This document shows positions 42,712-51,197 of a stretch of 64,000 nucleotides of DNA, in pieces. Position numbers and translations under genes: made by a program. The stretch's first letter is position 1. Each line of letters starts with the position of its first letter. This DNA is from Rhizobium sp. NXC24. GTDB taxonomy: Bacteria > Pseudomonadota > Alphaproteobacteria > Rhizobiales > Rhizobiaceae. Under the pieces are notes generated by a model. The model was not told where the DNA came from and ran no database searches. It saw only the letters and a program-made list of their open reading frames with translations. The stretch spans positions 3,014,501-3,078,500 of the forward strand of contig NZ_CP024311.1 of assembly GCF_002944315.1 (NCBI RefSeq). The letters run 5' to 3'.

Positions 42712-43121
42712 TGTATCTGATCGATACCAATATCATTTCTGAAGCGCGTCGCGGCACTATCGAAGCGATATCCTGGCTGCGCACAGCCGACCCATCGACC
42801 GTCTATCTCAGCGTCATCACACTCGGCGAAGTCATGCGCGGGATCGCCCTTAAGCGAAGGACCGATCCACGCGCCGCCGCACATCTGGAAGAATGGCTGC
42901 GCAAGCTTCGCCACGATCACAGCGGCCGCATCCTGCCCATCACGGACCAAATCGCCGTCGAATGGGGCCGCATCGCCGCGCTACGTCCTCGCGGCGATGC
43001 CGACGGGCTGATCGCGGCCACTGCAATCGTCCATGATCTGATTGTCGTTACGCGCAATGTCAGCGATTTTGACGATACCGGCGTGTCGGTGATCAATCCT
43101 TGGGATCAGGCATCTTACTGA
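42711..43121 (+). CDS. vapC: VapC-like PIN-domain toxin
   Basis: A 136-residue PIN-domain RNase, FitB/VapC type. The acidic active site is complete: Asp5 ([10 protein letters not shown]), Glu40 (ITLGEVMRG), Asp96/Asp98 ([12 protein letters not shown]) and Asp119 ([11 protein letters not shown]). Such toxins cleave tRNA or other RNA when freed from the antitoxin. The 3' end overlaps the convergent ung gene by 7 bp, which argues that the module inserted tightly against ung. Confidence 0.93.
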   Translation: MYLIDTNIISEARRGTIEAISWLRTADPSTVYLSVITLGEVMRGIALKRRTDPRAAAHLEEWLRKLRHDHSGRILPITDQIAVEWGRIAALRPRGDADGLIAATAIVHDLIVVTRNVSDFDDTGVSVINPWDQASY

Positions 43122-43816
43122 CGGCCCGGATCACTCGGCAGGGACCAGTCGATCGGATCCTTGCCATGTTCGGCAAGATAGGCATTCGCCTTGGAGAAAT
43201 GCTGGCAGCCGAGGAAGCCGTTATGGGCCGAAAGCGGCGATGGATGCGCGGCTTTCAGCACGAGATGCCGCTCTGTATCGACGAAGGCAGCCTTCTTCTG
43301 CGCATAGGAGCCCCAAAGCATGAAGACCACGCCGTCGCATTCGTCGTTGACGCGGCGGATGACGGCATCGGTGAAGCGCTCCCAGCCCTTGCCCTGATGT
43401 GAGGCGGCTTGGGATTCCTCGACCGTGAGCACGCTGTTGAGCAGAAGCACGCCCTGCTTCGCCCAGCTTTCGAGAAAGCCATGACGCGCCGGCGGGATGC
43501 CGAGATCGGTCTCCAGTTCCTTGTAGATATTGACCAGCGACGGCGGGATACGTACGCCGGGGCGAACGCTGAAGCAAAGCCCATGCGCCTGGCCGATGCC
43601 ATGATAGGGGTCCTGCCCAAGGATCACGACCTGCACTTCATCGAGCGGTGTCAGGTCTAAGGCTCGAAAATATTCGCTGCCCCGCGGAAAGATCACCTTG
43701 CCGCGCTGTTTCTCTTCGACGAGAAAGGATTTGAGCTGCTGCATATAGGGGCTGACAAATTCCTGCGACAGCGCCTCTTTCCAGCTTTCCTCCAGCTTGA
43801 TGCCCGCTTCCGCCAT
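43115..43816 (-). CDS. ung: Uracil-DNA glycosylase
   Basis: Family 1 uracil-DNA glycosylase, 233 residues, which removes uracil from DNA to start base-excision repair. The water-activating loop is [20 protein letters not shown] with Asp69, and the DNA-intercalating loop is [10 protein letters not shown] with His191. Length and motifs are standard. Confidence 0.97.
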   Translation of the reverse strand: MAEAGIKLEESWKEALSQEFVSPYMQQLKSFLVEEKQRGKVIFPRGSEYFRALDLTPLDEVQVVILGQDPYHGIGQAHGLCFSVRPGVRIPPSLVNIYKELETDLGIPPARHGFLESWAKQGVLLLNSVLTVEESQAASHQGKGWERFTDAVIRRVNDECDGVVFMLWGSYAQKKAAFVDTERHLVLKAAHPSPLSAHNGFLGCQHFSKANAYLAEHGKDPIDWSLPSDPGRQ

Positions 43817-43905
43817 CGTCCCTTGCCTCCATCCTTTGTCAGCATGTCGATTGAGGATGAAAGGGACGGCGTGTCAAGGAAAGGACTTCCATTACGGCAG
43901 GCAGA

Positions 43906-44619
43906 TCACAGCTTTCCGGCGGTGGACGTCGCCAGAGACGGCGATTGCATTCTCTCCCCCGTCGAGATCAGCAAGGCTTCGCGTTCGGCCTCAGGCATGG
44001 CACGTACTCGTCGCCTCACCGTGAGGCGGATCGCAGCAAATCCGGCCAGCATCAGCACCACTTTGCTGCCGATACCGAAGGCCGGCATGACGACCGCCCA
44101 TATGGATAGATCAAAGGCGATGGCAACGAACACATTGAGCGCAGCGGACAGGAACATCAGGCCAGCCCAGGCAAAGCCCACATAAATAGCGACATCGGGC
44201 GCGACTGTGCGGGCGATAGCCGGCAGATACCGATTCATCCAGCCCGGCTTAAGCATCACCACGCCGACAATCGAGTAGATAATGCTCGGCTTGAATAGCG
44301 CGAAACGCGGATCGCCCGTCAGCAGCGTTGCCGCGCCTGCAGCAATGACCAGAAGGAGGCTCAGCCACTCCATGGTATCGATTGGCTTCCGTCGGAGGTA
44401 TTGAATCCCGATTTGGACAAGGCCAAACGCTATCGCCGAGCAAGCCGAAAGGGCCGCATTATGCGTGAGGGAAAGCAGAACGACGAAAAATAGGCTGGAG
44501 GCCAAATCGGCGAGCAGCAGCCTGACCGCATCGAAAAAGCTTTTCACCGCACTTCGGCCCTTGTCGCGACTTCTGTAAGGGTCATAAAGCCACCAGCTAT
44601 CGCCATCAAGAGATGGCAC
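43906..44619 (-). CDS. YciB/IspZ-like septation-family membrane protein
   Basis: A 237-residue integral membrane protein with five to six helices. The segments LLLADLASSLFFVVLLSLTH, MEWLSLLLVIAAGAATLLTG and FKPSIIYSIVGVVMLKPGWM match the pattern of YciB/IspZ (inner membrane-spanning protein affecting division and envelope). It starts with GTG 44619. It is probably a paralogue rather than the main ispZ, since the N-terminus is longer than usual and the C-terminal tail is extended. Confidence 0.7.
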   Translation of the reverse strand: MPSLDGDSWWLYDPYRSRDKGRSAVKSFFDAVRLLLADLASSLFFVVLLSLTHNAALSACSAIAFGLVQIGIQYLRRKPIDTMEWLSLLLVIAAGAATLLTGDPRFALFKPSIIYSIVGVVMLKPGWMNRYLPAIARTVAPDVAIYVGFAWAGLMFLSAALNVFVAIAFDLSIWAVVMPAFGIGSKVVLMLAGFAAIRLTVRRRVRAMPEAEREALLISTGERMQSPSLATSTAGKL

Positions 44620-44634
44620 TCAATCTTTCCGTAA

Positions 44635-47082
44635 TCACCCCTTAACCCGCGCCATCTGCGGATCATAGAGCGGCTCCAATGAGACCTGGCAAGGCACACG
44701 GCGTTGGGCAACGTCCAGCTCATATCGGCCGCCAAGCACGAAATCCTCGGTCACGCCATCGGGATCGCGGATATAGCCGTAGCCGATCGGCTTGCCGATC
44801 GTGTGGCCATAGCCGCCGCTCGACAACCAACCGACACGTTGGCCGTCACGATAGATCGTTTCGCGGCCAAGCAGCACGATTTCCGGATCATCAGGCACGA
44901 AGCAGGCAAACAGCTTCTTCACCCCAGAAACCAACTGCCGCTCGATGGCCTCCCGGCCGCGGAAGGCGATATTCTTTTTCATCTTCACCGCCCAGCTCAA
45001 CCCGGCCTCGACCGGTGTGTGGTCGGGGCCGATGTCGGAGCCCCAGGCGCGATAGCCCTTTTCCAGCCGGCAACTTTCGATCGCGCGGTAGCCGGCATTG
45101 ACGAGCCCATGGTTGCGACCGGCGGCCATCAGCGTATCGTAGACCGTGGCCGCATATTCCACCGGCACATGCAGCTCGTAGCCAAGCTCGCCGACATAGG
45201 TCATGCGCAGCGCTCGCACCGGGCAGCCGGCAATGCCGATGGTCTTCACCCGCAGGAAAGGAAACGCGGCGTTCGAAACATCGTTCGAGGTGACGGATTC
45301 CAGCACTCTGCGCGAATGCGGTCCCATCAACGACAGCACGGAATAGGCAGAGGTGACATCCACCAGTTCGGCATGCATGTCGGCCGGAATATTCCGGGCG
45401 ATCCAGTCGAAATCATGCGTGGCAAAGCCTGTGCCTGTCGTGATGTAGAATTCGTTCTCGGCGACGCGCGCCACGGTGACATCGCATTCGATGCCGCCCC
45501 TGTCATTCAGCATCTGCGTATAGGTCAGGGCGCCGACCGGCTTGGCGACGTCGTTGGAGGCGATCCACGAGATCGCCGCTTCGGCGTCTCGTCCCTTCAG
45601 CACGAATTTTGCAAAAGACGTCTGATCGAAGATCACGGCTGCCTCGCGCACCGCTCGGTGCTCGCGACCGACCGCATCGAACCAGTTCTGGCGGCCATAG
45701 GTATAGATATCCTTCGGCTCCTCGCCGGCAAAAAGATCGGCGAACCAGTTTGGACGCTCCCAGCCGAGCTTTTCGCCGAAACAGGCGCCTTGCGCCTTCA
45801 GCCGGTCGTAAAGCGGCGACTTGCGGCAGGGGCGGCCGCTTGAATGCTCTTCGAACGGCCAGGCCATGGTGTAATGTTTGCCATAAGCCTCGAGCGTGCG
45901 GGTGCGCACCCAATCCGTGTCGAAATGCGGGCGGCCGAAGCGTCTGATGTCGACGGGCCAGAGATCGTAGGGCGGCTCGCCCTTCGCCACCCACTCGGCG
46001 AGCGCCATGCCGGCCCCGCCGGCCGACGCGATGCCGAAGGCGTTGAAGCCGGCGCCGACGAAAAAGTTCCGGAGTTCCGGCGCCTCGCCGAGGATGAAAT
46101 TGCCGTCGGGCGTAAAGCTCTCAGGCCCGTTCAGAAGCTGCTTGATGCCCGCCGTCTGCAGCGCCGGCACACGCATCAGGGCCTGCTCCATGATCTGCTC
46201 GAAGTGATTGAAGTTGCTGTCGAGCAGCGTGTAGTGAAACTCCTTGGGAATGCCGTCGACCGCCCAGGGGATCGGATTGGGTTCATAACCGCCCATCACC
46301 AACCCGCCGACCTCTTCCTTGTAATAGGTCAACCTGTCGGGATCGCGCAGCGTCGGCAGGTTGGAGGGGACCCCGAAGGATTCGGTGATGAGATACTGGT
46401 GCTCGACGGAGACGAGCGGCACGTTGACACCGAAGCGCGCCGCAAAGCTCCGTGTCCACTGCCCGGCGCAGACCACGACACGCTCACATTCGATGCGGCC
46501 CTTGTCGGTGATAACGGCACGAATCCTGCCCTTGTCGATCTCCAGATCGAGAACTTCGGTATCCTCGAAAATCGAAACGCCGGCCATGCGGGCGCCCTTC
46601 GCCAGCGCCTGGGTGATATCGGAGGGATTGGCCTGCCCGTCGGTCGGCAGATAGGCGGCACCGACGAGATCGTCTGTATCCATCAGCGGCCAGAGATCGA
46701 AGGCCTCCTTAGGCGTCAGCAGATGCATCTGCAGCCCGAAGGATTGCGCCGTCGTTGCCTGCCGCTTCACCTCCGTCCAGCGTTCCTCATTGCAGGCGAG
46801 GCGCAGGCCGCCGTTCATCTTCCAGCCGGTAGCAAGCCCGGTCTCGGCCTCCAGCCTCCTGTAAAGATCGACGGAATAGCCGAGCATCTGCGTGATATTG
46901 GCGCTGGTCCGCAATTGTCCGACAAGACCGGCCGCATGGAACGTAGTTCCCGAGGTCAGCTTCTTTCGCTCCAGCAAGACCGTGTCTGTCAAGCCGAGCT
47001 TGGCAAGGTGATAGGCTGTTGAACAGCCGACGATCCCTCCGCCGATGACGACCGCCTTTGCTGTATGTGGCAGTTCCCTCAT
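44635..47082 (-). CDS. Dimethylglycine/sarcosine dehydrogenase-like flavoprotein
   Basis: An 815-residue two-part enzyme. The N-terminal DAO-type FAD domain has VVIGGGIVGCSTAYHLAKLG and FHAAGLVGQLR, where His49 corresponds to the histidine that binds FAD covalently in DMGDH/SARDH. The C-terminal half (from about residue 430) is a GcvT-type folate-binding domain with TYVGELGYELHVPVEYA and GYRAIESCRLEKGYRAWGSD. The family oxidatively demethylates N-methylglycines or related betaine products and transfers formaldehyde to tetrahydrofolate. It lies 9 bp after a choline-kinase-like gene. Exact substrate uncertain. Confidence 0.92.
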   Translation of the reverse strand: MRELPHTAKAVVIGGGIVGCSTAYHLAKLGLTDTVLLERKKLTSGTTFHAAGLVGQLRTSANITQMLGYSVDLYRRLEAETGLATGWKMNGGLRLACNEERWTEVKRQATTAQSFGLQMHLLTPKEAFDLWPLMDTDDLVGAAYLPTDGQANPSDITQALAKGARMAGVSIFEDTEVLDLEIDKGRIRAVITDKGRIECERVVVCAGQWTRSFAARFGVNVPLVSVEHQYLITESFGVPSNLPTLRDPDRLTYYKEEVGGLVMGGYEPNPIPWAVDGIPKEFHYTLLDSNFNHFEQIMEQALMRVPALQTAGIKQLLNGPESFTPDGNFILGEAPELRNFFVGAGFNAFGIASAGGAGMALAEWVAKGEPPYDLWPVDIRRFGRPHFDTDWVRTRTLEAYGKHYTMAWPFEEHSSGRPCRKSPLYDRLKAQGACFGEKLGWERPNWFADLFAGEEPKDIYTYGRQNWFDAVGREHRAVREAAVIFDQTSFAKFVLKGRDAEAAISWIASNDVAKPVGALTYTQMLNDRGGIECDVTVARVAENEFYITTGTGFATHDFDWIARNIPADMHAELVDVTSAYSVLSLMGPHSRRVLESVTSNDVSNAAFPFLRVKTIGIAGCPVRALRMTYVGELGYELHVPVEYAATVYDTLMAAGRNHGLVNAGYRAIESCRLEKGYRAWGSDIGPDHTPVEAGLSWAVKMKKNIAFRGREAIERQLVSGVKKLFACFVPDDPEIVLLGRETIYRDGQRVGWLSSGGYGHTIGKPIGYGYIRDPDGVTEDFVLGGRYELDVAQRRVPCQVSLEPLYDPQMARVKG

Positions 47083-47091
47083 CGCATCACC

Positions 47092-47970
47092 TCAAGAATT
47101 CCGGAATGATTGATAGGCACGTTGAAATCGCGCCAGATTTTCGCTCGTATAGGCTGAATAATCGAAATCGATATGGGAATGGATTTCGGAAACCATGCTC
47201 CACATCGTCTCGCGCAACAGCGAAGCGCATTTCATCGCCTGGTAGCGCCGACACAGATCCTCGCTCACCGGCGCCTCGAAATAGGCCTCCAACATCGCCG
47301 TTTCCTGGCGTTCGGAGAATTCATTGTTGGAGGCAAGCCCCCCGAGATCGAAGAGCGGCGTGTTGAATCCCGCATAATCCCAATCGATCAGCCAGAGCCT
47401 TGTCCCATCGTCGAGAAAATTGCCGGCCAGCAGATCATTGTGGCCGAAAGCGATGTCAAAAGGCCCAGCAGCCTGCTCCAATCGCTCGGCAATTTCGAGG
47501 AAGGAAGGCAGCAATGCTTCATGCCGGCTGCCGCCTTCTTTGAGAACGGCGGCATAGTCGCGCACGACATGAAAAACCCAGAAGATCATCGCGGCGCCAC
47601 GAAAATGTTTCGCGACATTCTGGTGGCAGGAACGGACAAGCGGTACAATGCGCTCCAGCATCAAAGGGCCGCGAATATCCTCCGCTGCAAGCGGTTTTCC
47701 ATCGATGTAGTCCAGCACAAGGATGCCTGGTTCATGGTGAATGACAGCAGGCGACAACCCCGCCGCATGCGCGGCCTTGCTCGCGGCCAGTTCGTTGGCG
47801 CGGCTGATATGGTGCACCGGAATGTCCGTCCCGAGCCGGACGACGAAACGTCGGCCGCTATCGGTGACCAGATAATTACGATTGGTGATGCCGCCCACGA
47901 GCGGAGCGATCTCGATCGATCCGCGCCAGATACCAAGAGCCTGGATCTTGTCTTCGGGCGTGACGACCAT
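47092..47970 (-). CDS. Choline/ethanolamine-kinase-like phosphotransferase
   Basis: A 292-residue APH/ChoK-fold kinase. It has PLVGGITNRNYLV (nucleotide loop), FVVRLGTDIPVHHISR, the Brenner motif FGHNDLLAGNFL with catalytic Asp, and LIDWDYAGFNTPLFDLGGLA with the metal-binding Asp. It is first gene of a two-gene unit with the dimethylglycine/sarcosine dehydrogenase-like gene, suggesting a choline- or amine-derived substrate. Confidence 0.87.
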   Translation of the reverse strand: MVVTPEDKIQALGIWRGSIEIAPLVGGITNRNYLVTDSGRRFVVRLGTDIPVHHISRANELAASKAAHAAGLSPAVIHHEPGILVLDYIDGKPLAAEDIRGPLMLERIVPLVRSCHQNVAKHFRGAAMIFWVFHVVRDYAAVLKEGGSRHEALLPSFLEIAERLEQAAGPFDIAFGHNDLLAGNFLDDGTRLWLIDWDYAGFNTPLFDLGGLASNNEFSERQETAMLEAYFEAPVSEDLCRRYQAMKCASLLRETMWSMVSEIHSHIDFDYSAYTSENLARFQRAYQSFRNS

Positions 47971-48303
47971 CCCTCCTCCAGCGCAATAATCGCGCGTCTT
48001 TTAGATGCAAAAGGTTCCTCACAAAAGGAGAACTGTCAAGAACTACCCACAAAATGAAACGCCCATTTGGTTTTTTGTTGGATTATGCGGGGAATAAGGT
48101 CTAATCCGTATTGGGCTATGGATATTTGCAACAGAAAGCTTCACCGTAAGTGAGATTTGACTTAAAAATTCAATCTCGAGGTGATTGGAACGAGATGACT
48201 TGCGTTTGAGTCGTTATCCCGCTCTAGATGTTTGATCAGGTATGGTCTTATCCGCAAGCCGCTTCGCACGTTTTGGGACCATGCCTTAGATAGGATCGAT
48301 ACC
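47971..48303. promoter_or_regulatory. Divergent region between kinase and DeoR-type genes
   Basis: About 330 bp of lower GC content. It should hold both promoters and the DeoR-type operator, but no clear palindrome was found. The frame of the regulator stays open up to 48232, without a better ribosome site. Confidence 0.3.
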
Positions 48304-49113
48304 ATGTCGGACATCTCGCAGGTGCCGCTTCATTCGAACCATCGGGAACGCGAGATCCTGGAGGAGCTTCGGCTCGCCGGCGGCGCAAGCCGCATTCAGT
48401 TTCTCGCCGAGCGGCTGGCGGTTTCGGAGGAGACCATCCGCCGCAATATCCGCAGCCTGGAGGCCAATGGTCTCGTCACCAAGGTTCATGGCGGTGTCCA
48501 TATCAAGGACTCCATCATCGAGCAGCCGCTGCATTTCCGGATGAACGAGAATGCCGAGGCCAAACGCATGATCGCGGCCCGCGTCGCGGCAATGATCCAG
48601 AACGGCGATACGCTCTTCCTCGACATAGGTTCCACGACGGCCTTCATCGCCGTTGCGCTGCAGAAGCATCAAAACCTGTTCATCGTCACCAATGCCGTCT
48701 CGGTCGCCCATGCGCTTGCGACCCGCAACGGCAATCGCGTTTTCTTTGCCGGCGGCGAACTGCGCAGCCACGACGGCGGCGCCTTTGGCATGGAAGCGAC
48801 CAACTTCCTGCGCCGCTTCAATGTTCGCCATGCCATATTGTCCGTGGGCGCCGTCAACGCCGTCTCCGGCTTCATGCTGCATGATCTGGAGGAGGCGGAA
48901 TATTCCCGCGAAGCAGCGCGACGGGCCGAAAACCGCATCATCGTCGCCGACAGCGCCAAATTTGGGCGCAGCGCCCCAATCGTCATTGATGATCCCGGCA
49001 TCTATGACATGATGGTCACCGACGAGCTGCCGCCTCCCGATATCCGTGCCATGCTCGACCGCAACGAGATCGACCTCGTCGTCGCCAGCCAGCGCCGGAT
49101 GGAGCAGTTCTGA
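48304..49113 (+). CDS. DeoR-family transcriptional regulator
   Basis: A 269-residue regulator. The N-terminal HTH spans REREILEELRLAGGASRIQF, LAERLAVSEETIRRNIRSLE and LVTKVHGGVH. The C-terminal sugar-phosphate-isomerase-like sensor has GDTLFLDIGSTTAFIA and NRIIVADSAKFGRSAPIVI. It is divergent from the choline-kinase-like/dehydrogenase genes and is their probable regulator; the effector would be a phosphorylated metabolite, which fits a kinase in the operon. Confidence 0.91.
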   Translation: MSDISQVPLHSNHREREILEELRLAGGASRIQFLAERLAVSEETIRRNIRSLEANGLVTKVHGGVHIKDSIIEQPLHFRMNENAEAKRMIAARVAAMIQNGDTLFLDIGSTTAFIAVALQKHQNLFIVTNAVSVAHALATRNGNRVFFAGGELRSHDGGAFGMEATNFLRRFNVRHAILSVGAVNAVSGFMLHDLEEAEYSREAARRAENRIIVADSAKFGRSAPIVIDDPGIYDMMVTDELPPPDIRAMLDRNEIDLVVASQRRMEQF

Positions 49114-49115
49114 CG

Positions 49116-49165
49116 AGAGCGGTTCAGCCTTCGCGATTCCCAATGGAAAAGCGCTTCCACTATTC
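49116..49165. repeat. Rhizobial small intergenic repeat, copy C (degenerate)
   Basis: AGAGCGGTTCAGCCTTCG followed by GGAAAAGCGCTTCCACT resembles copy A at 26084-26150. It fills the gap between the DeoR and LysR genes. Confidence 0.5.
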
Positions 49166-49176
49166 GTGTTATTGCT

Positions 49177-50058
49177 TCAGCTCCGGCACATGGCCTCCAG
49201 GGTCAGCGCCGCCTTGCTGGCATGGCGCTCTTTGTGGCGCAGCAGACGGAAGCTGCGGACCGGCAGGTCGAAGGCCGCGCGCACCAGCAATCCCTGCTGT
49301 AGATAAGCCATGGCCGCCGCGCTGGAAATCGCCGCCGCGCTCTGCCCGGAGCAGACCGCCGACAGCACGGCCTCGTTCGACGGCAGCACCAGCGCCACAC
49401 TGAGATCATGCGGTGAAGTGCCGAGCTTGATGATGGCGTTTTCAAATTCGGACCGCGTACCCGAACCTTCCTCCCGCATCACCCACGATGTACCGGTGTC
49501 AAGGTCGGCAACAGTCAGCCTCCGGCCATCGGCCCAGCGATGACTTGGCGGCACGACGATGACAAGCGCATCCTGCGCCACGACTTTCATCGACAGAACC
49601 GGCGCATCCACCTCCCCTTCGACAAAACCTAATTCAGCAGTGCCTTCGATGACCGCCTCGGTGACCGTACGCGTGTTGCCGATGGTCAAATCGAGCTCGA
49701 TGCCGGGATAGTCGCGGTGAAAGCGCATCAGCACGGGCGGCAGCCAATAGCTAGCGATGGTCTGGCTGGCGCGCAGGCTGAGCCGGCCGCGCTGCAGTCC
49801 GCCGAGTTCGGAAAGCATGAGCTCTGCCGAACGCACGCGGGCCAGCGTCGCCTTCGCTTCGCCGAGAAAGGTCCGGCCGGTTTCCGTAAGCTCGATCCGC
49901 CGGCCGACACGATGAAACAGCTCGACGCCGTAATAGGCTTCGAGGTTCTTGATGGCCGCACTGACGGCAGACGGCGTCAGATGAATAGCCTCTGCCGCAT
50001 GGGTCAGATGCTCCCGCTCGGCGACGGCGACGAAGATAGCGAGTTGCTCGAAAGTCAT
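49177..50058 (-). CDS. LysR-family regulator (YeiE-like)
   Basis: A 293-residue LysR-type regulator. The HTH is LAIFVAVAEREHLTHAAEAI followed by HLTPSAVSAAIKNLEAYYGV; the effector domain has LSLRASQTIASYWLPPVLMR and ELGFVEGEVDAPVLS. It is divergent from a YeiH-type membrane protein, the conserved arrangement in which the LysR protein (YeiE/CysB-like) controls the yeiH gene. Confidence 0.92.
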   Translation of the reverse strand: MTFEQLAIFVAVAEREHLTHAAEAIHLTPSAVSAAIKNLEAYYGVELFHRVGRRIELTETGRTFLGEAKATLARVRSAELMLSELGGLQRGRLSLRASQTIASYWLPPVLMRFHRDYPGIELDLTIGNTRTVTEAVIEGTAELGFVEGEVDAPVLSMKVVAQDALVIVVPPSHRWADGRRLTVADLDTGTSWVMREEGSGTRSEFENAIIKLGTSPHDLSVALVLPSNEAVLSAVCSGQSAAAISSAAAMAYLQQGLLVRAAFDLPVRSFRLLRHKERHASKAALTLEAMCRS

Positions 50059-50066
50059 AGGAAATC

Positions 50067-50083
50067 ATTCTAATTTATCGAAT
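50067..50083. promoter_or_regulatory. LysR box between regulator and yeiH
   Basis: ATTC-N9-GAAT, containing the T-N11-A core, lies 8 bp from the regulator start and 91 bp from yeiH, a typical autoregulatory site. Confidence 0.5.
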
Positions 50084-50174
50084 GAAACATAGGATAATAT
50101 TCGATGGATGTCGACGTCAGGAGGTGAGACTTTCTCGTCATAGCAAAGTCTCTTTATCCGAATGGCGGTTCTGC

Positions 50175-51197
50175 ATGCCCCTTTTCCACCGAGCCAATAT
50201 GATCCTCCCGGGCCTTGCCCTGACGAGTACCGTCGCCCTTCTCGCCTATGCCGGCGAGCGCATCGAGATCGGTATTCTCGGCGGCAGATGGATCGAGAGC
50301 CTGGTGCTCGCCATTGCGCTCGGTATCGTCGTCTGCACCGTAAAGCCACTGAAACCCACCTTGCGCCCCGGGATCGATTTCAGCGCCAAGATCCTGCTGG
50401 AAATCGCCATTGTCCTGCTCGGCGCCTCGATCAGCCTCTCGGCGATCAGCGGCGCCGGTGTCTGGTTGATCGCCGGCATCGCCATCGTCGTCGTGCTGTC
50501 GATCGTAGCGACCTATGCGATCGGCCGGCTGCTTGGCCTGCCGCCGAAACTGGCGACGCTGATTGCCTGCGGCAACTCCATCTGCGGCAACTCGGCCATC
50601 GTTGCCGTTGCCCCGGTCATCGAGGCCGGCTCTGAAGAGATCGCCGCCGCCCTCGCCTTTACTGCCGTGCTCGGCATCGCCGCCGTCTTCCTGCTGCCGC
50701 TTCTCTATTTCCACGCCGGCATGAGCGTGCCGCAATATGGCGTGCTGGCGGGATTGACCGTCTATGCCGTGCCCCAGGTGCTTGCCGCCACCGCACCTGT
50801 CAGCATGCTTGCTGTGCAGACCGGCACCCTGGTCAAGCTGGTGCGCGTATTGATGCTCGGGCCCGTCATCTTCCTGCTCGGGATCATCACCAAGACCGAA
50901 ACGGCGGGGATGGACGGCCGCACGGGCCACCGCCACTCGCTGGTTCCCTGGTTCATCTGCGGCTTTCTGGGACTGATGGCCCTACGCTCTTTCGGCCTGA
51001 TCCCGGACGCACTGGTCGCGCCGATGGCCCTGACCTCCAACATCCTGACGGTGATTGCGATGGCCGCACTTGGCCTGTCGGTGAACATCCGCTCCGTTGC
51101 GCATGCCGGCGGCCGGGTGATTACGGCTGCTACGCTGTCGCTACTGACGCTCGGCGTCGTCAGCTATGGGCTGATTGCCGCCCTGCAAATCCAGTAG
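50175..51197 (+). CDS. yeiH: YeiH-family putative sulfate exporter
   Basis: A 340-residue membrane protein of UPF0324/YeiH with about ten helices. Conserved parts: ILLEIAIVLLGASISLSAIS, IACGNSICGNSAIVAVAPVI and ALGLSVNIRSVAHAGGRVI. Family members are proposed sulfate or sulfite-related exporters; direct evidence is limited. ATG 50175 is chosen over 50082, which would add 31 non-membrane residues through the promoter region. Its last 38 bp overlap the convergent GGDEF-EAL gene. Confidence 0.9.
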   Translation: MPLFHRANMILPGLALTSTVALLAYAGERIEIGILGGRWIESLVLAIALGIVVCTVKPLKPTLRPGIDFSAKILLEIAIVLLGASISLSAISGAGVWLIAGIAIVVVLSIVATYAIGRLLGLPPKLATLIACGNSICGNSAIVAVAPVIEAGSEEIAAALAFTAVLGIAAVFLLPLLYFHAGMSVPQYGVLAGLTVYAVPQVLAATAPVSMLAVQTGTLVKLVRVLMLGPVIFLLGIITKTETAGMDGRTGHRHSLVPWFICGFLGLMALRSFGLIPDALVAPMALTSNILTVIAMAALGLSVNIRSVAHAGGRVITAATLSLLTLGVVSYGLIAALQIQ

